The translations under genes were made by a program, and so were the position numbers. A model generated the notes under the pieces. That model did not search any database. It worked only from the letters and a program-made list of their open reading frames with translations, and had not been told where the DNA came from. Below, in pieces: positions 37,798-48,537 of a stretch of 64,000 nt of DNA. The stretch is from NCBI GenBank assembly GCA_963921425.1, contig OY992833.1, positions 19,013,738-19,077,737 of the forward strand, in the 5' to 3' direction. This stretch comes from Dryas octopetala. Its lineage: Eukaryota > Streptophyta > Magnoliopsida > Rosales > Rosaceae. Every line of letters starts with the position of its first letter. Positions within the stretch are counted from its first letter, which is position 1.

Positions 37798-38652
37798 ATG
37801 GATCGAAGATCGATTTTGTTGATCTTATTGTTGGAGTTTTGGCACTTAGAGATAATGTGTGCTTGCACGCTTCTTGTGTTGATGATGCTAAACTCAAAAC
37901 GGAGACATATTGAAAGACGATCATTGAATAATCGTGCATTTGTGCGACATGAGACTCGTTTGCGTTATCTAGATAGCATAATAGGGAATAGTGACATAGA
38001 ATGTGTGAACGAACTTAGAATGGATAGAAGGACATTTGGTTTATTATGTGCAGGTATATGTTTTCCATATCTATTTTATTTTGTTTATTATTATTGACCT
38101 TGAAATTAAACAAATGTTTTTCTTATTTTATTATAGTACCATGATGATGCGAAACCATGGAGAAACAAGTCTTATCCATTGTATGATAGACTTGCTAATA
38201 TATTTGGAAAAGACCGTGCTACTGGAAAAGGAGCCGAAGTTCCTATTGACATGATGGAGGAGGAAGACCAAAATGAGATTGATGACATTGGAGCTGAGAA
38301 TGTTGCATCTCCTATGACCAAAGATGGCAGCCAATCTGAAATTAGTCAAAGAAAGAGAAAAAGAGCTGCTGGAACCTCAGGTGATGGATCAGAAACCTTA
38401 GTTGTTGCATTGCAAAAATTATTTGAAGAATCTGGAAAAAGAATGGAAAGGGTCACTGAGGTCATACTTCGAGGTAATGAAGATCGTTCTGACATTGCCT
38501 TAGAACTCAAGAATATGGGGCTGTCACCTAGGGATCAAATAAAGGCATTAACTCTCATTTTGGAAAAACCTCAAACTATCTCAGTGTTCAAGTCATTAGA
38601 TGATAGTGTCAAAGAAGTGTTTGTCCAAGATTTGCTAGGCAACAATGCTTGA
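37798..38652 (+). pseudogene. Chimeric Harbinger gene remnant: transposase N-terminus plus ORF1 C-terminus
   Basis: 37798-38053 encodes a HARBI1/ALP1-like start region (RRSLNNRAFVRHETRLRYLD, then MDRRTFGLLC) ending at a CAG|GTATATG donor. An acceptor at 38136 opens 38137-38652, which instead matches the C-terminal half of the Myb/SANT-like DNA-binding ORF1 protein (PLYDRLANIFGKDRATG; then the coiled, charged tail to DLLGNNA). Splicing the two with these sites gives a phase clash and a stop, so no intact fusion is expected. The DDE catalytic domain and the SANT helix region are both absent. The 172-codon second part is a clean open frame and could be a relatively recent deletion product. Confidence 0.75.
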
Positions 38653-39723
38653 GGATGATGTGCTTATATGGTTTCCATTGTGTTGTGGACTAAGAACTAA
38701 TTTTATTTTTGTGTTGGATAGACTCGATGATATGAGAATTCTGATTTGGTTTTTGTATTGGATAGACACTATGATATGGGGATTTATGATTTTGTTTTTG
38801 GATTGGATAGCCTCTATGATATAGGAATTGTGCCTCTATGAAAGTTATATGTTGAAAACTTTGATGAGGAATGAAATATGTATCTTTTGGGAATTGTTGT
38901 TGTTGCTTGTTTAATTTTTTTTGATTAGATTTGTCTACTAATAATGTGGGAAAAAGAGGTTTAGGGATGAAAAATGGCCAACTAATTCATATATAGGCTT
39001 TGCATAAAATATTGGGTTAGGCTTCTTTTTCCTCTGTGATTGATTGTTAATTATTTGTGAGAAATACTTTGAAGAAAGCAAGTGAACCTACTCTATGATG
39101 CTTCTGAGTAGCCAGTAGACCACACAAAATTTGAAAGTTTTGTTCTTTTATGCTATGTATTATCTTTGATTAATTAGTTAGGTTGATATGATTAATCTAG
39201 CTCATCAAAAACTTATTAGATTAATCTTGCAGATCAGAGGGTTCTAAAACCATCTAGATCAATCTTGCCCATAAAATCATGTGGGAGTCATGACCTCCAT
39301 TTTACAAGGGGACATGGCAATATATGCTTTGATATATATGGAGACATGAAGATAAAACAGCTATATAGAAAACATCACGTTCCTACCACTTCGATATATC
39401 AAACATGTGGCTAAAATGTGACACAATGTGTTGCCCATTTGCTAGCTAGCCACCCTCTGTTAGTGCAGTGGGGCATGCATAATTAATTTTCACTTTCTTT
39501 GAGTTTCTAGATCGACCTAATTTTCTAACTTCTATTAACTTCTAAAGACCAAAGTGATTGACTTGGATATTTCAAATTAATTGGCCGGGGCAAGCTGATG
39601 ATCATACAAAATTTGAATAAGAATAATAATTGCCTCTTATCTATTCTTACAAAAATGTCATTTTTATTCTAAATAAATAAATATGGGGATTTATGATTTT
39701 GTTTCAAAAATTAATTTTCCAAC

Positions 39724-39805
39724 TTGTTAGTCCTGCACTGCACCAAACATAGGACATGACTATTTTCATTATCCAGGTTGTTAGTCCTGCACTGCACCAA
39801 ACATA
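39724..39805. repeat. 28-bp direct repeat near the Harbinger 3' end
   Basis: TTGTTAGTCCTGCACTGCAC plus CAAACATA occurs exactly at 39724-39751 and 39778-39805 (54-bp spacing). Subterminal repeats of this kind can be transposase-binding sites; this is inference. Confidence 0.85.
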
Positions 39806-39919
39806 AAGGCAGTTCTTAGCTAGCTTAATCCATGTCAAGCCAGTTCATGCCAGTCCCTATAGCTAGTCCAAGCCAAGACAGTCCTGTGAAACAAACGAGT
39901 CCTAAATGGTCAAAATGGC

Positions 39920-40110
39920 ACAACCAGCGATACATTTGATAGCGCTATTGGGCCCGTCCCAATGGCTCGACCCGGCTTGTCCAACCCTTATAGCTGAAAA
40001 AGCCTAAGACCGCATAAGGCCTGGGCCTATCTTTGTAGGGCTGGGCTCGTCCAGCCCGGCCCGGCCAATATAGCAGGCCTAAGTGGAGCACATCCGATAA
40101 CGGCCCAAGC
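39920..40110. mobile_element. GC-rich hAT-like terminal fragment upstream of the PPR gene
   Basis: A short stretch dense in GGGCCTGGGCC, GGGCTGGGCTCGTCCAGCCC and GGCCCGGCC, unlike the AT-rich surroundings. Such GGGC/GCCC clusters are typical of subterminal regions of plant hAT elements. No paired terminus was found, so this is probably a remnant. Confidence 0.35.
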
Positions 40111-40166
40111 TACAATTGCATTTGCTTATTCCCGTTCCCGCGTATTCCGTTAAACTGATATGGAGT

Positions 40167-42230
40167 ATGCTCTACTTCTGGTGCCTCACTCCTCAGCTGA
40201 AGCTCAGTCGAATCCTCTCTCTACATCTCACCAGATCACTCTCTACCGCGACCGCAAATTCCTTTACACAACACCAAACCACAACAACTTACACCAACCT
40301 AAAGCCCCTCAACTCCAAAATCTCATCCTACATGCGGGATGGCTTTCTCGAAGAAGCCCAGACGCTGTTCGACAAAATGCCTCACAGAAACACCGTCACG
40401 TGGAATGCCATGATTCGTGGCTACTTTCTAAATGGGCAGTTCCAAAGTGCAGTGGATTTGTTTAATCGAATGACTGAGCGTGATGTTTTCTCGTATAACA
40501 TGGTGATTTCCGGGTTGATGCAATGTGGGGATGTGGATGGTGCAAGGCAAGTTTTTGATGGGATGAGTTTTAGAGATGTTGTTACTTGGAATTCGATGGT
40601 TTCCGGGTATATTCTTAATGGGATGATGGTTGAAGCGGTACAAGTGTTTGATGGGATGCCTTTGAAGGATGTGGTTTCTTGGAACTTGGTGGTTGGGGGA
40701 CTTGTGAAATGTGGAGAGTTTGATTTGGCTGAAAAGTATTTTAAGCGAATGAGTGTTCGAGATTTGGCCTCTTGGACTATAATGATTTCGGGGTATGCTA
40801 GTGCAGGACGGGTTGTTGAAGCCCGTGAGCTCTTTGATGACATGCCTGTGAGGGATGTTCAGGCTTGGAATGCAATGATGGTTGGGTATAAAGAAAACGG
40901 ATATGTTGAAAATGCAGAGGGATTGTTTCAAAAGATGCCTGAGCGGGATTTTGAATCTTGGACTGAAATGGTAAATGGGTTGGTCAGGGTTCATAGAGTT
41001 AATGATGCCATGAAGCTTTTCATGGAGATGCCAGAGAAATGTCCAAAAACGTGGAACTCGATCATTTTGAAATTAATAAGAAATGGGCTCATTAGAGAAG
41101 CTCATGCTTTTCTTGAGAAATACCCTTACAAAGATGTCATATCGTGGACAAACATGATTGTTGGATATTTTGGAATTGGAGAGGTTGGCAGTGCAAATGA
41201 AATTTTTGAGTTAATGCCAACACGAGATACAGCTGCATGGAATGCCACAATATTTGGATTAAGTGAAAATGATCATGGTGAAGAAGGTTTGAAGCTTTTT
41301 ATTAGAATGAAAGAATCAGGACCATCCCCAGACAAATCTACATTTACAAGTGTTTTGACAATCTGTTCAGACTTACCAACCTTAAACCTTGGTAGACAAA
41401 CTCATGCACACATAGTAAAAGCAGGATTTGATCACTTCGTTGCAGTTTCCAATGCTATGGTTACCATGTATGCAAGATGTGGGAACATGGATTCTGCTTT
41501 GTTGGAATTCTTGTCCATGCCAAGCCGTAATGTCATTTCTTGGAATTCTATAATCTGTGGATTTGCTCACCATGGGAATGGCGTAGTAGCTTTGGAAATG
41601 TTTGAACAGATGAGATCAACAGATGTTCAACCCAATCATATAACCTTTGTCGGTGTTCTATCGGCTTGTAGTCATGCAGGGTTGGTGGACCAAGGTAGAT
41701 GCTACTTTGATATGATGAAATTCAAGTATTTTCTTCAACCTACAACTGAGCATTATACATGTATAGTTGATTTGTTGGGGAGATTTGGACTTATAAATGA
41801 GGCGACAAGTTTTTTAGATCAAATGAGAGCGGATGGATTTGAAATTCCTACAAGTGTTTGGGGGGCGTTACTTGGAGCCAGTAGAATCCACAAGAATTTT
41901 GAGGTGGGTGAGATAGCCGGCGAGAGGGTTTTGGAGATAGAGCCTGATAACTCTGGTGTATATTTGATTTTGGCAGAAATGTATTTGAGTAGGGGAAGAA
42001 GAGAAGATGCTGGAAGGATTTTGGCAAGAATGAAAGAGAAAGGAGTCAAGAAGCAACCGGGGTGCAGTTGGATTGAGGTAAACAACATTGGGTATGTATT
42101 TCTTTCTGGGGACAAATCTCACCCCAAATTTAGTAGGATCTATTATGTATTAGAGTTGCTGCATATAGAGATTGAGACTAAAATTTTTAAAAAAAATTTG
42201 CAAGTTCCACAAGATATATATTCTGGCTGA
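40167..42230 (+). CDS. PLS-class pentatricopeptide repeat protein with E/E+ domain, 687 aa, intronless
   Basis: The ATG at 40167 (MLYFWCLTP) is the first true ATG in a frame that opens upstream. The N-terminus (about 1-40; KLSRILSLHLTRSLSTA) is Arg/Ser/Leu-rich with no acids, suggesting mitochondrial or plastid import. From about residue 48 there is a run of 31-36-residue PPR motifs (NTVTWNAMIRGYFLNG, DVVTWNSMVSGYILNG, DVVSWNLVVGGLVKCG and later ones), many of the short S type. The end has an E motif (about 565-630) and an E+ motif (PGCSWIEVNNIGYVFLSGDK, about 630-655) but no DYW domain. E+ proteins bind a defined RNA sequence in organelles and usually recruit a separate deaminase for C-to-U editing. 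The RNA target cannot be given from here. Confidence 0.93.
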   Translation: MLYFWCLTPQLKLSRILSLHLTRSLSTATANSFTQHQTTTTYTNLKPLNSKISSYMRDGFLEEAQTLFDKMPHRNTVTWNAMIRGYFLNGQFQSAVDLFNRMTERDVFSYNMVISGLMQCGDVDGARQVFDGMSFRDVVTWNSMVSGYILNGMMVEAVQVFDGMPLKDVVSWNLVVGGLVKCGEFDLAEKYFKRMSVRDLASWTIMISGYASAGRVVEARELFDDMPVRDVQAWNAMMVGYKENGYVENAEGLFQKMPERDFESWTEMVNGLVRVHRVNDAMKLFMEMPEKCPKTWNSIILKLIRNGLIREAHAFLEKYPYKDVISWTNMIVGYFGIGEVGSANEIFELMPTRDTAAWNATIFGLSENDHGEEGLKLFIRMKESGPSPDKSTFTSVLTICSDLPTLNLGRQTHAHIVKAGFDHFVAVSNAMVTMYARCGNMDSALLEFLSMPSRNVISWNSIICGFAHHGNGVVALEMFEQMRSTDVQPNHITFVGVLSACSHAGLVDQGRCYFDMMKFKYFLQPTTEHYTCIVDLLGRFGLINEATSFLDQMRADGFEIPTSVWGALLGASRIHKNFEVGEIAGERVLEIEPDNSGVYLILAEMYLSRGRREDAGRILARMKEKGVKKQPGCSWIEVNNIGYVFLSGDKSHPKFSRIYYVLELLHIEIETKIFKKNLQVPQDIYSG

Positions 42231-42757
42231 GGTTTTGTTCCTCATGCTTATGCTCTGTGGATTGACCAAAAACCAAGGAAGATGTCAATGTATTTTTTTC
42301 ATAGGATAATGAGGACCTGGTAAATTTGGGTGGTGATTTCTGGATTGTCTGATATGACTATATGTTAATATAACCAAAAGCCATCTACATACTGGGTGTT
42401 CCCTGTTCAGTAATATAGCTTTAGTGGTCCTTTCACAAGCGCAACAAAGAAGGTGGTCTTAAATGGACAGCCAGCATGTAAATGATCAAACCCATACTGT
42501 ATTATTCCTGGAAAGAGAAAAAAGGTTTTGTAAACTGGCATATATAATGCAACATTCTTTCTGAAGTCCAAAGAGGAGTGACTACTTGTTGCCATACTAA
42601 TTTGGTCACTCTAACTGCACTTATAACAATAGAATGAGAGTTTAATGTGTTGCTAATATCAGAATAAAAGAAAATTAAAGTAACAATATAGAAAAAGGAC
42701 AATTATATGAATTGTACAAAATTTTCAACGTTATGTGAATTCTATTATGTGAAAGAC

Positions 42758-43012
42758 AATTACAAACAAAGCACATACTGTTGCAACATAAATGGAAGAT
42801 CCAATCTATATAGGTATATTTCACTCAAGCATATCACTGGTCTAATGGTTATTACAAATAAACACAAATTCTCACAGAGCTTGGTAACAAAAAAGCACAT
42901 GCTGCTCCATCAAAAAAGGAAGATACATTCTGTATCAGTGTAGTTCACTCAATGAGCACCAATCGAATGGCAACTATAAAGTAAACACTGAATTTCAAAC
43001 AGAGCTCGACTT
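42758..43012 (-). repeat. ~125-bp repeat, two units
   Basis: Two tandem diverged units, each containing AAAGCACATxCTG, GGAAGAT.CA.TCT and TTCACTCAA...GATCxAATGG. Related units occur at 44092-44245 (one) and 48538-48780 (two). They lie in the 3' part of the duplicated gene segment; the unit near 44.1 kb marks the upstream edge of the decayed copy. Confidence 0.7.
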
Positions 43013-43997
43013 CCCTAAGACAATTCTCATCCGGATCCCCCTTGGACTTTTTTGTTCCTATAGAATTTTAGTTATGGCATGTAAAAGATTGTATGTCTAT
43101 TTCTGAACCAAGTTATGATTCTTCAGAGGTGATGGCCGTTCTGCTTTGATCCTGTTTTTATTTCCCATCATGGTAACTTTTCCTGGAAACAAAATGAGCA
43201 AATGTGAAGTTAAGAGGACTTCAAGGTAAGCAAATAGCTTGTACAAAAAGTTGGATCATATGTAATATATATAAATAGACTAATGCTACTTTACTGAAAC
43301 TTGCATACAACCTTAGGCAATGTTGCTGTTTCAAGTATCAAAAATCGAACTCAAATCGTTTATGGTAATTTCTTCAATCTATCAAGAAGAAATATGTTAA
43401 TTATTTTGGGATTTAGTCAAATATAATACATCTCCATCACTTTAAGGGGTTCATTGAAAATAAGACAAGCCTTTGTGTTAGCCAATGAATCTTGGTTGTT
43501 CAATGGTTGACAAATTCTTGGTATTAGAGAATATCATTGCAGTTGGAATGTCAGTATGCTCTAATTCTTAAAGGGTCCATATTAAGTTCCTGAGAATCTA
43601 TATCAGGACTTCAATTACTAGATAAGTGCAAACCATGAAGCCTGAATGCATGAAATAGCTAGATCTATACAAAGAAGGAAAATAAATTAACAGGACTGGA
43701 TAAGAGAGCATGAGGCCTAGGGATTGAGCTGGCACTAATCTTTTGTTTCTTCTCCTCATCAATTTTATAGTCCTTCTCTTCTCCTGTCAGTAAAACGATT
43801 CAAATGTCAAAATTGCTAAATTTACCATACTGAGAGATTTTTTTTCTTTTTAATAAGTATGATAGACGGAAACGACTTTTTTAAAAACTAAACCTTCAGC
43901 AACAGAAATTGATGGCATAACAACATTCGGTACTGAGATTTTGGATTTCTTGCAACAGAGGGTGGAGCAACAACTCGGCGTTCCTTCACTGTAGATG
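43000..43997 (-). pseudogene. Decayed partial copy of the unknown-function gene at 48.8-51.1 kb
   Basis: Three exon-equivalents are recognisable on the minus strand. About 43885-43979 matches exon 2 but is one base short (95 versus 96 bp), shifting the frame after VARNPKS. About 43697-43787 matches exon 3 (EEKKQKISASSIPRPHALLS), with its donor changed from CTG|GTAAT to CTGTTAAT. About 43020-43170 matches the last exon (GNKNRIKAERPS) but a TAG at 43097-43099 ends it early. No first exon is found; upstream lies the 125-bp repeat and the MADS gene. Intron sequence is also shared with the intact copy, so this arose by DNA-level segmental duplication, not retroposition. Confidence 0.8.
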
Positions 43998-44091
43998 AAT
44001 AGAATTGTCAGATCACCTGATGACCAATTAATCCTCAAGAAAATAAAAATATTGAGATTCATAAATATTTTATCAAAGAATTAAAAAGCAT

Positions 44092-44245
44092 CCTATCTAT
44101 ATCAATATAGTTCACTCAAGTACAAGCACTGATCTAAAGGTTAGTACAAAATAAGCACTCAACTTCTGACAAAGCTTTGGCTACAACAAAGCACATGCTG
44201 TTTCATAAAAAAAGGAAGATGCATTCTATATTATTGTAACATATA
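44092..44245 (-). repeat. ~125-bp repeat, single unit
   Basis: One more unit of the repeat seen at 42.76 and 48.54 kb (ATAGTTCACTCAAG; AGCACATGCTGTTTCATA; GGAAGATGCATTCTATATT). Its position between the decayed gene copy and the MADS gene suggests it was a recombination junction. Confidence 0.65.
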
Positions 44246-44291
44246 TACCAATGCCAACAGATTCAAACAAAAAGCCTAAAAATCCCATCAA

Positions 44292-44840
44292 CTATATAAA
44301 ACAAGTTAATTGGAAATTAACAAAAAAAAAAAAAAAAAACAAGAAAAAAGAGAGGTGCACTAACTTCAAGTCCATCATGGCCATTCTTCTATCAGTCACC
44401 CTCTTTCTGACTTGTTCCATGTCCCTTATCAAAGCCATGAGCTCTTCCACATTGTCACAAGCTTCAATGTCAAAGTCCAACAAAGCCTTCAATGCGTCTT
44501 GGGAAGAGCCAGCAGTGATGGTAGAAGAGCCAGCAGTGATGGTGGAAGAGCCAGCAGTGGTGGTGGAGAGGAACTGGCCAACCACAGAGTCAAAGGAAGG
44601 AGAGCCATGGATGTAAGGTCGACCGGTCTGAGAGAGCACGAGAATGGCAATGGATGAGCCAGAGAGGTTTGTTAGATCCTGAGATTTCTTGAAGAGGTCC
44701 TTTCTTCTCTTTGAGAAGGTCACCATGCGATTCTGCTTGTTCTGGATCTTCTCTATTGGAATCTTCCTCTTTCCCATTCTGCTGAGTGCAATGTGGGGTG
44801 GTGGTGGTGCCACTGAACGACCGTGACTTTCTTTGTTCAT
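44292..44840 (-). CDS. Type I (M-alpha-like) MADS-box transcription factor, up to 182 aa
   Basis: The MADS domain starts MGKRKIPIEKIQNKQNRMV and continues through TFSKRRKDLFKKSQDL and SSIAILVLSQTGRPYIHG, with no K domain: the layout of type I (AGL62/AGL23-like) factors, which bind CArG-type DNA and mostly act in female gametophyte and endosperm. An in-frame 7-residue repeat (TITAGSS, three units) follows. ATG at 44840 adds 21 residues before the domain; ATG at 44777 starts exactly at the domain and is the alternative. An acceptor (TTTGTGCAG) just upstream suggests a 5' UTR intron. The C-terminal ~25 residues run into a poly-A tract and read as poly-Phe; the true end may use the GTTAGT donor at 44364. 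Expression uncertain. Confidence 0.75.
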   Translation of the reverse strand: MNKESHGRSVAPPPPHIALSRMGKRKIPIEKIQNKQNRMVTFSKRRKDLFKKSQDLTNLSGSSIAILVLSQTGRPYIHGSPSFDSVVGQFLSTTTAGSSTITAGSSTITAGSSQDALKALLDFDIEACDNVEELMALIRDMEQVRKRVTDRRMAMMDLKLVHLSFFLFFFFFFVNFQLTCFI

Positions 44841-45599
44841 AATCTATACTAAATGATGTTACTCCTGCACAAATTGAGCAACATTTATGGTATTTGAATT
44901 TATATACAGGGAAAACCAATTACGACAAGAATAGGAAAATCTAAGTGTTATCCGGAATTCCGGACATAGAAACATGAAAATGAATTTGCTGAACCATCAA
45001 AGCTTGCTTATTTGTTTGCCAAATTTGTAAAACACTGACATGAAATTATTGCCAAAAGAAAAAGTATCTAATTCTGAACATGAAAATTGAACTTTAAAAC
45101 CATGATGATTCATTTACCAAATTTGTAGACCACTGACATGAAAAATATGAACTTGTAACCAAGCCCAAATCAATTGGGGCAATCAAACAGTTCCATAGGC
45201 TCAAGAAAACCCATTTGACAGAAGCATGACAAAGGTCGCATAGCTTAAGGAAAAGATCAAAATAGGCCAATGGCATCGCAAAGGAGAACTAGGGTATTCA
45301 TCAAGAACTCAATTATAGATGGAAATTAAAAAAAAAAACTCACTTCTTCAACAGAATATGATATGATCATACCCAGAATCAATGAACAAAGAATTCAATT
45401 CTTTAACCAAGAATTCAAAGATATGATCGTACCCAGAATACAATTTCAAAACCAGAAAATCAAAACGGCTTAGAGCTTGTTGGGAAGTGGGAACCTGACC
45501 TGAAGAACAGCCTTGGAGTCTTGGAACCTCTTTCTAAGCACAGAGCTTGCACTTGCAGGAGAGATGGAGATTATGGCCGTTAGTTACTGAGGTGCCGTG

Positions 45600-45720
45600 G
45601 GAGACAAGAATTGGGCTTTTATTCAGTTTTTAAAACAACACGACCCCCATTTTCAACTCCTAACTTGCTGATTTTACCGCCAATTTTTTTTTAAAGTACA
45701 ATTATACCGTTTGTTTTCTT

Positions 45721-45768
<48 letters not shown>
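45600..45768. repeat. (AT)n microsatellite and spacer
   Basis: Pure (AT)n from about 45725 to 45767, immediately before the MITE copy at 45.77 kb. Confidence 0.9.
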
Positions 45769-45771
<3 letters not shown>

Positions 45772-46170
45772 GGAGTGCTCTAAAACTAACCAGTTAGAAA
45801 GTTAATACGAAACTAATTATGCTTTTGGGCCCACCACATCACTAATCTCATAATCCGAACCATCAATTATTTAGGTCATACTTCAAAGATCATCATTGCA
45901 AAAAATCAACTAAATCGAAAATCATGTAGTTATCTAATTGAGATCAAATAAATAGACGATCAGTATTTTCGATAAAAGCATAGAAATAGTTGTTATTATA
46001 ATCAAATGGCTAAATGACTTCTGATTTTGAAGATTTTTTATATGAATGATCTTTGAAGCATAACCTAAAAAATAAACGGTTTGGATTTTGAAATTACATT
46101 GTGCAGTGGGCTCAACAGGGTGGTTAGTTTTATATTAACTTACTAATTAGTTAGTTTTAGAGTATTCTTG
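45769..46170 (+). mobile_element. Inverted-repeat MITE, copy d
   Basis: Full-length relative of the 2.26-kb element: starts GAGTGCTCTAAAACTAACCA, ends TTAGTTAGTTTTAGAGTATT, with the same internal order. It sits between (AT)n and TATATATA, the same target type as copies a-c. Its similarity to copy a is visibly high. Confidence 0.75.
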
Positions 46171-46197
46171 TATATATACATATTTCTTTTATAGATA

Positions 46198-47757
46198 CTA
46201 GTACCAAATTTATTAAGGATTTTTTTTTCATATTTAGTACCTAAATTTTAACCATTGTCTTAATGTAATACTTAAACTTTATTTGTCCCAATTGAGTAAT
46301 TTTTATTTTGTATCTAATAGGTACCAAAATGAATTTCTGTTAAAATTGTCAACAAAAGTTAGGGGTAATATAGTCACTAAAAAAATTATATTTTAATTAT
46401 TTTCTTTATATGTTTAAAATTATATAAAAAAAAACACAACAAACAAAAAAAACAAAAAATTATAATTAAAATATAATTTTTTTAAAGTGACCATTGGGGG
46501 TGGGCATTTTAACCGCGCACCGCCAAAACCGGCCGAACTGCACCGTCAAAAAACCGCGTTGACCAAAAAAAGTCTACACCGCCAAAAAAACCGAACCGAA
46601 CCGCATACTTGCAAAAAATATTTTTTTTTATATTTTTATACACATATACACCATTATATATATATATTTATACGATTATTATATACTTTTTATACATTTT
46701 TTGTACACATTTTTATACACTTTAGACCATAAACCCTAAACTCTAATAAAATATTATAATTAATATTAATGTAGCTATATTTTAGGGTTTAGACCCTAAA
46801 ATATATTTTATATAACCCTATGACCTATTTTCTAGATATATAATATAATAATAAATTAATAATGTTTTAGTATATAATTTTAGTTATACCCATTACCCTA
46901 TATAATAAAATTAGTATATTCTTTATATTCTATATAAAAAAAATTATTATATTATTTATAGTTTATATTCTATATACTAAATTTTTTAATTGTTTATAGT
47001 TCTAGAGTATAATATATAGTTATATACTATATAAGAGTATATAAGTGTATAGGGTATATGCCATATAAGGTTTATAACTTGTAGTAACTAGTAAGTTAGT
47101 AACTTTGTTTTAAGCAGGTGCTTAACTTATAGTTATAGTCATTGGTTGTATACTTGTATAATTGATTTTGTTTTTAACTTTTAAGTTTTAAGTACTAAAC
47201 AGGTTAAACAAAGTTCAATGTGTGAGTCTTTTTGGTTAAGTTCATTGAATTAACTTGTAAATTTGTTTTTTTGTTGCCAAAACTTGTTAATTAGGATGAG
47301 TTTGCATCATTAAATAATTGGGTTTAGGCTTAAAAAAATAAATGTGAGGCCCAAAAGTGCTAATCTGAATAATAGCCCATTAGGCCCAGAACCGCGGTGG
47401 AGAACCGCACCGCACCGCACCACACCTTGAATAGTTTGGTTTGGTTTGGTTTGGTTTTTTATTTCTTTCACGGTTTTAAGCACAGTGTATTAATGTCCGG
47501 CGCGGCGCACGGTTCTGGGGGAAAAGTGAGTCGAACCGCACCGCGCCCACCCCTAGTGACCATATTGTCCCTAACTTCTGTTAATAATTTTAACAGAAAT
47601 TCACATGAGTATCTATTAGACACAAAATAAAAGTTTAGGTACTCAATTGAGAGAAATAAAAGTTTAGGTACCACATTAAAACAATGATCAAAGCTTAGGT
47701 ACTAAATATGAAAAAAAAAAAAAAAAAAATTCATTTATTAATAACATTGAGATACTA
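46198..47757. mobile_element. Long inverted-repeat element, split by a hAT insertion
   Basis: The left arm (46198-46486; CATATTTAGTACCTAAATTT, CCCAATTGAGTA, TTCTGTTAAAATTGT) is mirrored by the right arm (47564-47757; AAATTTTAACAG-type segments, TACTCAATTGAGAG, TTAGGTACTAAATATG). With the inner hAT element removed the arms close into a palindrome of about 500 bp. Outer ends are near TACTAGTA / GATACTA; the TSD is not certain. Confidence 0.65.
46495..47555. mobile_element. hAT-like element nested in the inverted-repeat element, perfect 8-bp TSD
   Basis: The TSD GTGACCAT is identical at 46487-46494 and 47556-47563. Termini TGGGGGTGGGC and GCCCACCCCTA are near-perfect inverses. Subterminal GAACCGCACCGC / GCGGTGTAG-like motifs occur on both sides; the interior is very AT-rich with no transposase. 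The terminus is close to that of the 10.65-kb element (TAGGGGTGGGCA), so the two belong to related hAT groups although their interiors differ. Confidence 0.9.
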
Positions 47758-47759
47758 AC

Positions 47760-48420
47760 TTAACCTAAATGTGCATCTGCATTTTTTTAACTATAGCCTA
47801 GAATCTAACGCAATGGACCCTTTATTTTATTCATGGCACCTCATGCTAAAAATGAAGAAAATTGATGAATCCAACACAAAATCAATTTATAACAAATGAA
47901 TAGTTGAAGAGGCTAATACTTTATAAATCACCGTGTAAGACCTTAATTTCCCAATGTGGGATTCTCTCTCTCAACACAGGTTCCTGTGTCTCTTCCATAA
48001 AAAAAAATGCCGACCCACATTCTCTTCTACCCAGAGAGACACAGTTGTTGGCGTCTCTCATTTGCAGGAAGGGAGGGGAAGAGTGGAAAGGTGAAATAGT
48101 ATTTTTCTTTTTAATTTTCTTTTTGTTTTCAACCTTTTTTCATAGAAAAAAGTTTGTCGTTAAATTCTGAGGGATAAGATGAACAAATTATGGAGTCCAA
48201 ATAGAACCAACTGAATAGTGTTTTCCATAATTATGATTGGCTTTCTAAGTTCTAATTCTAACCCTCACTATGAAGTATGCACTGTGAAGAGGTTTTTAAT
48301 AGGAAAAAAAACAGAGGCTTAAAAACTAAAAAAATTTTTCATTACATAATCCTAATCCGCTTGTCCACCATCTCGTACCACTTGAGGTAGTCCCAAAACT
48401 TAAAAAAATGGAAACAAATT
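47760..48420. other. Spacer 3' of the unknown gene
   Basis: No supported gene. The right part, from about 48.42 kb, begins the segment shared with 42.64 kb. Confidence 0.4.
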
Positions 48421-48537
48421 TGATGTGTCACTAATATTAGAATAAAAGAAAAAAGTACGTTAATAAAAAAAAGAAAGGACAAACATATGAAATGTGCAAA
48501 ACTTTCCTTGTTTTGTGAATTCTATCATGTGAGAGGT

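Larger units (their letters stand above)
35325..39902 (+). mobile_element. PIF/Harbinger DNA transposon, 4.58 kb, TAA TSD, internally rearranged
   Basis: Left end GGCCATGTTTGTTTCAC, right end in reverse GGACTCGTTTGTTTCAC: 14 of 17 identical. Both sides are flanked by TAA (35322-35324; 39903-39905), the 3-bp TSD typical of PIF/Harbinger. Subterminal GGGACTGGC motifs occur near both ends. Inside are an N-terminal fragment of the HARBI1/ALP1-like transposase (37798-38053) and a C-terminal fragment of the Myb/SANT-like ORF1 protein (38137-38652). The two genes have been fused by a deletion that removed the DDE catalytic region, so the copy is non-autonomous. It also carries three internal repeat arrays (35599-35706, 37276-37382, 39724-39805). 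Confidence 0.88.

Noticed and set aside
40421-40994. Minus-strand open frames opposite the PPR gene
   Set aside because: Repeat periodicity of the PPR motifs keeps the antisense frame open; no family similarity.
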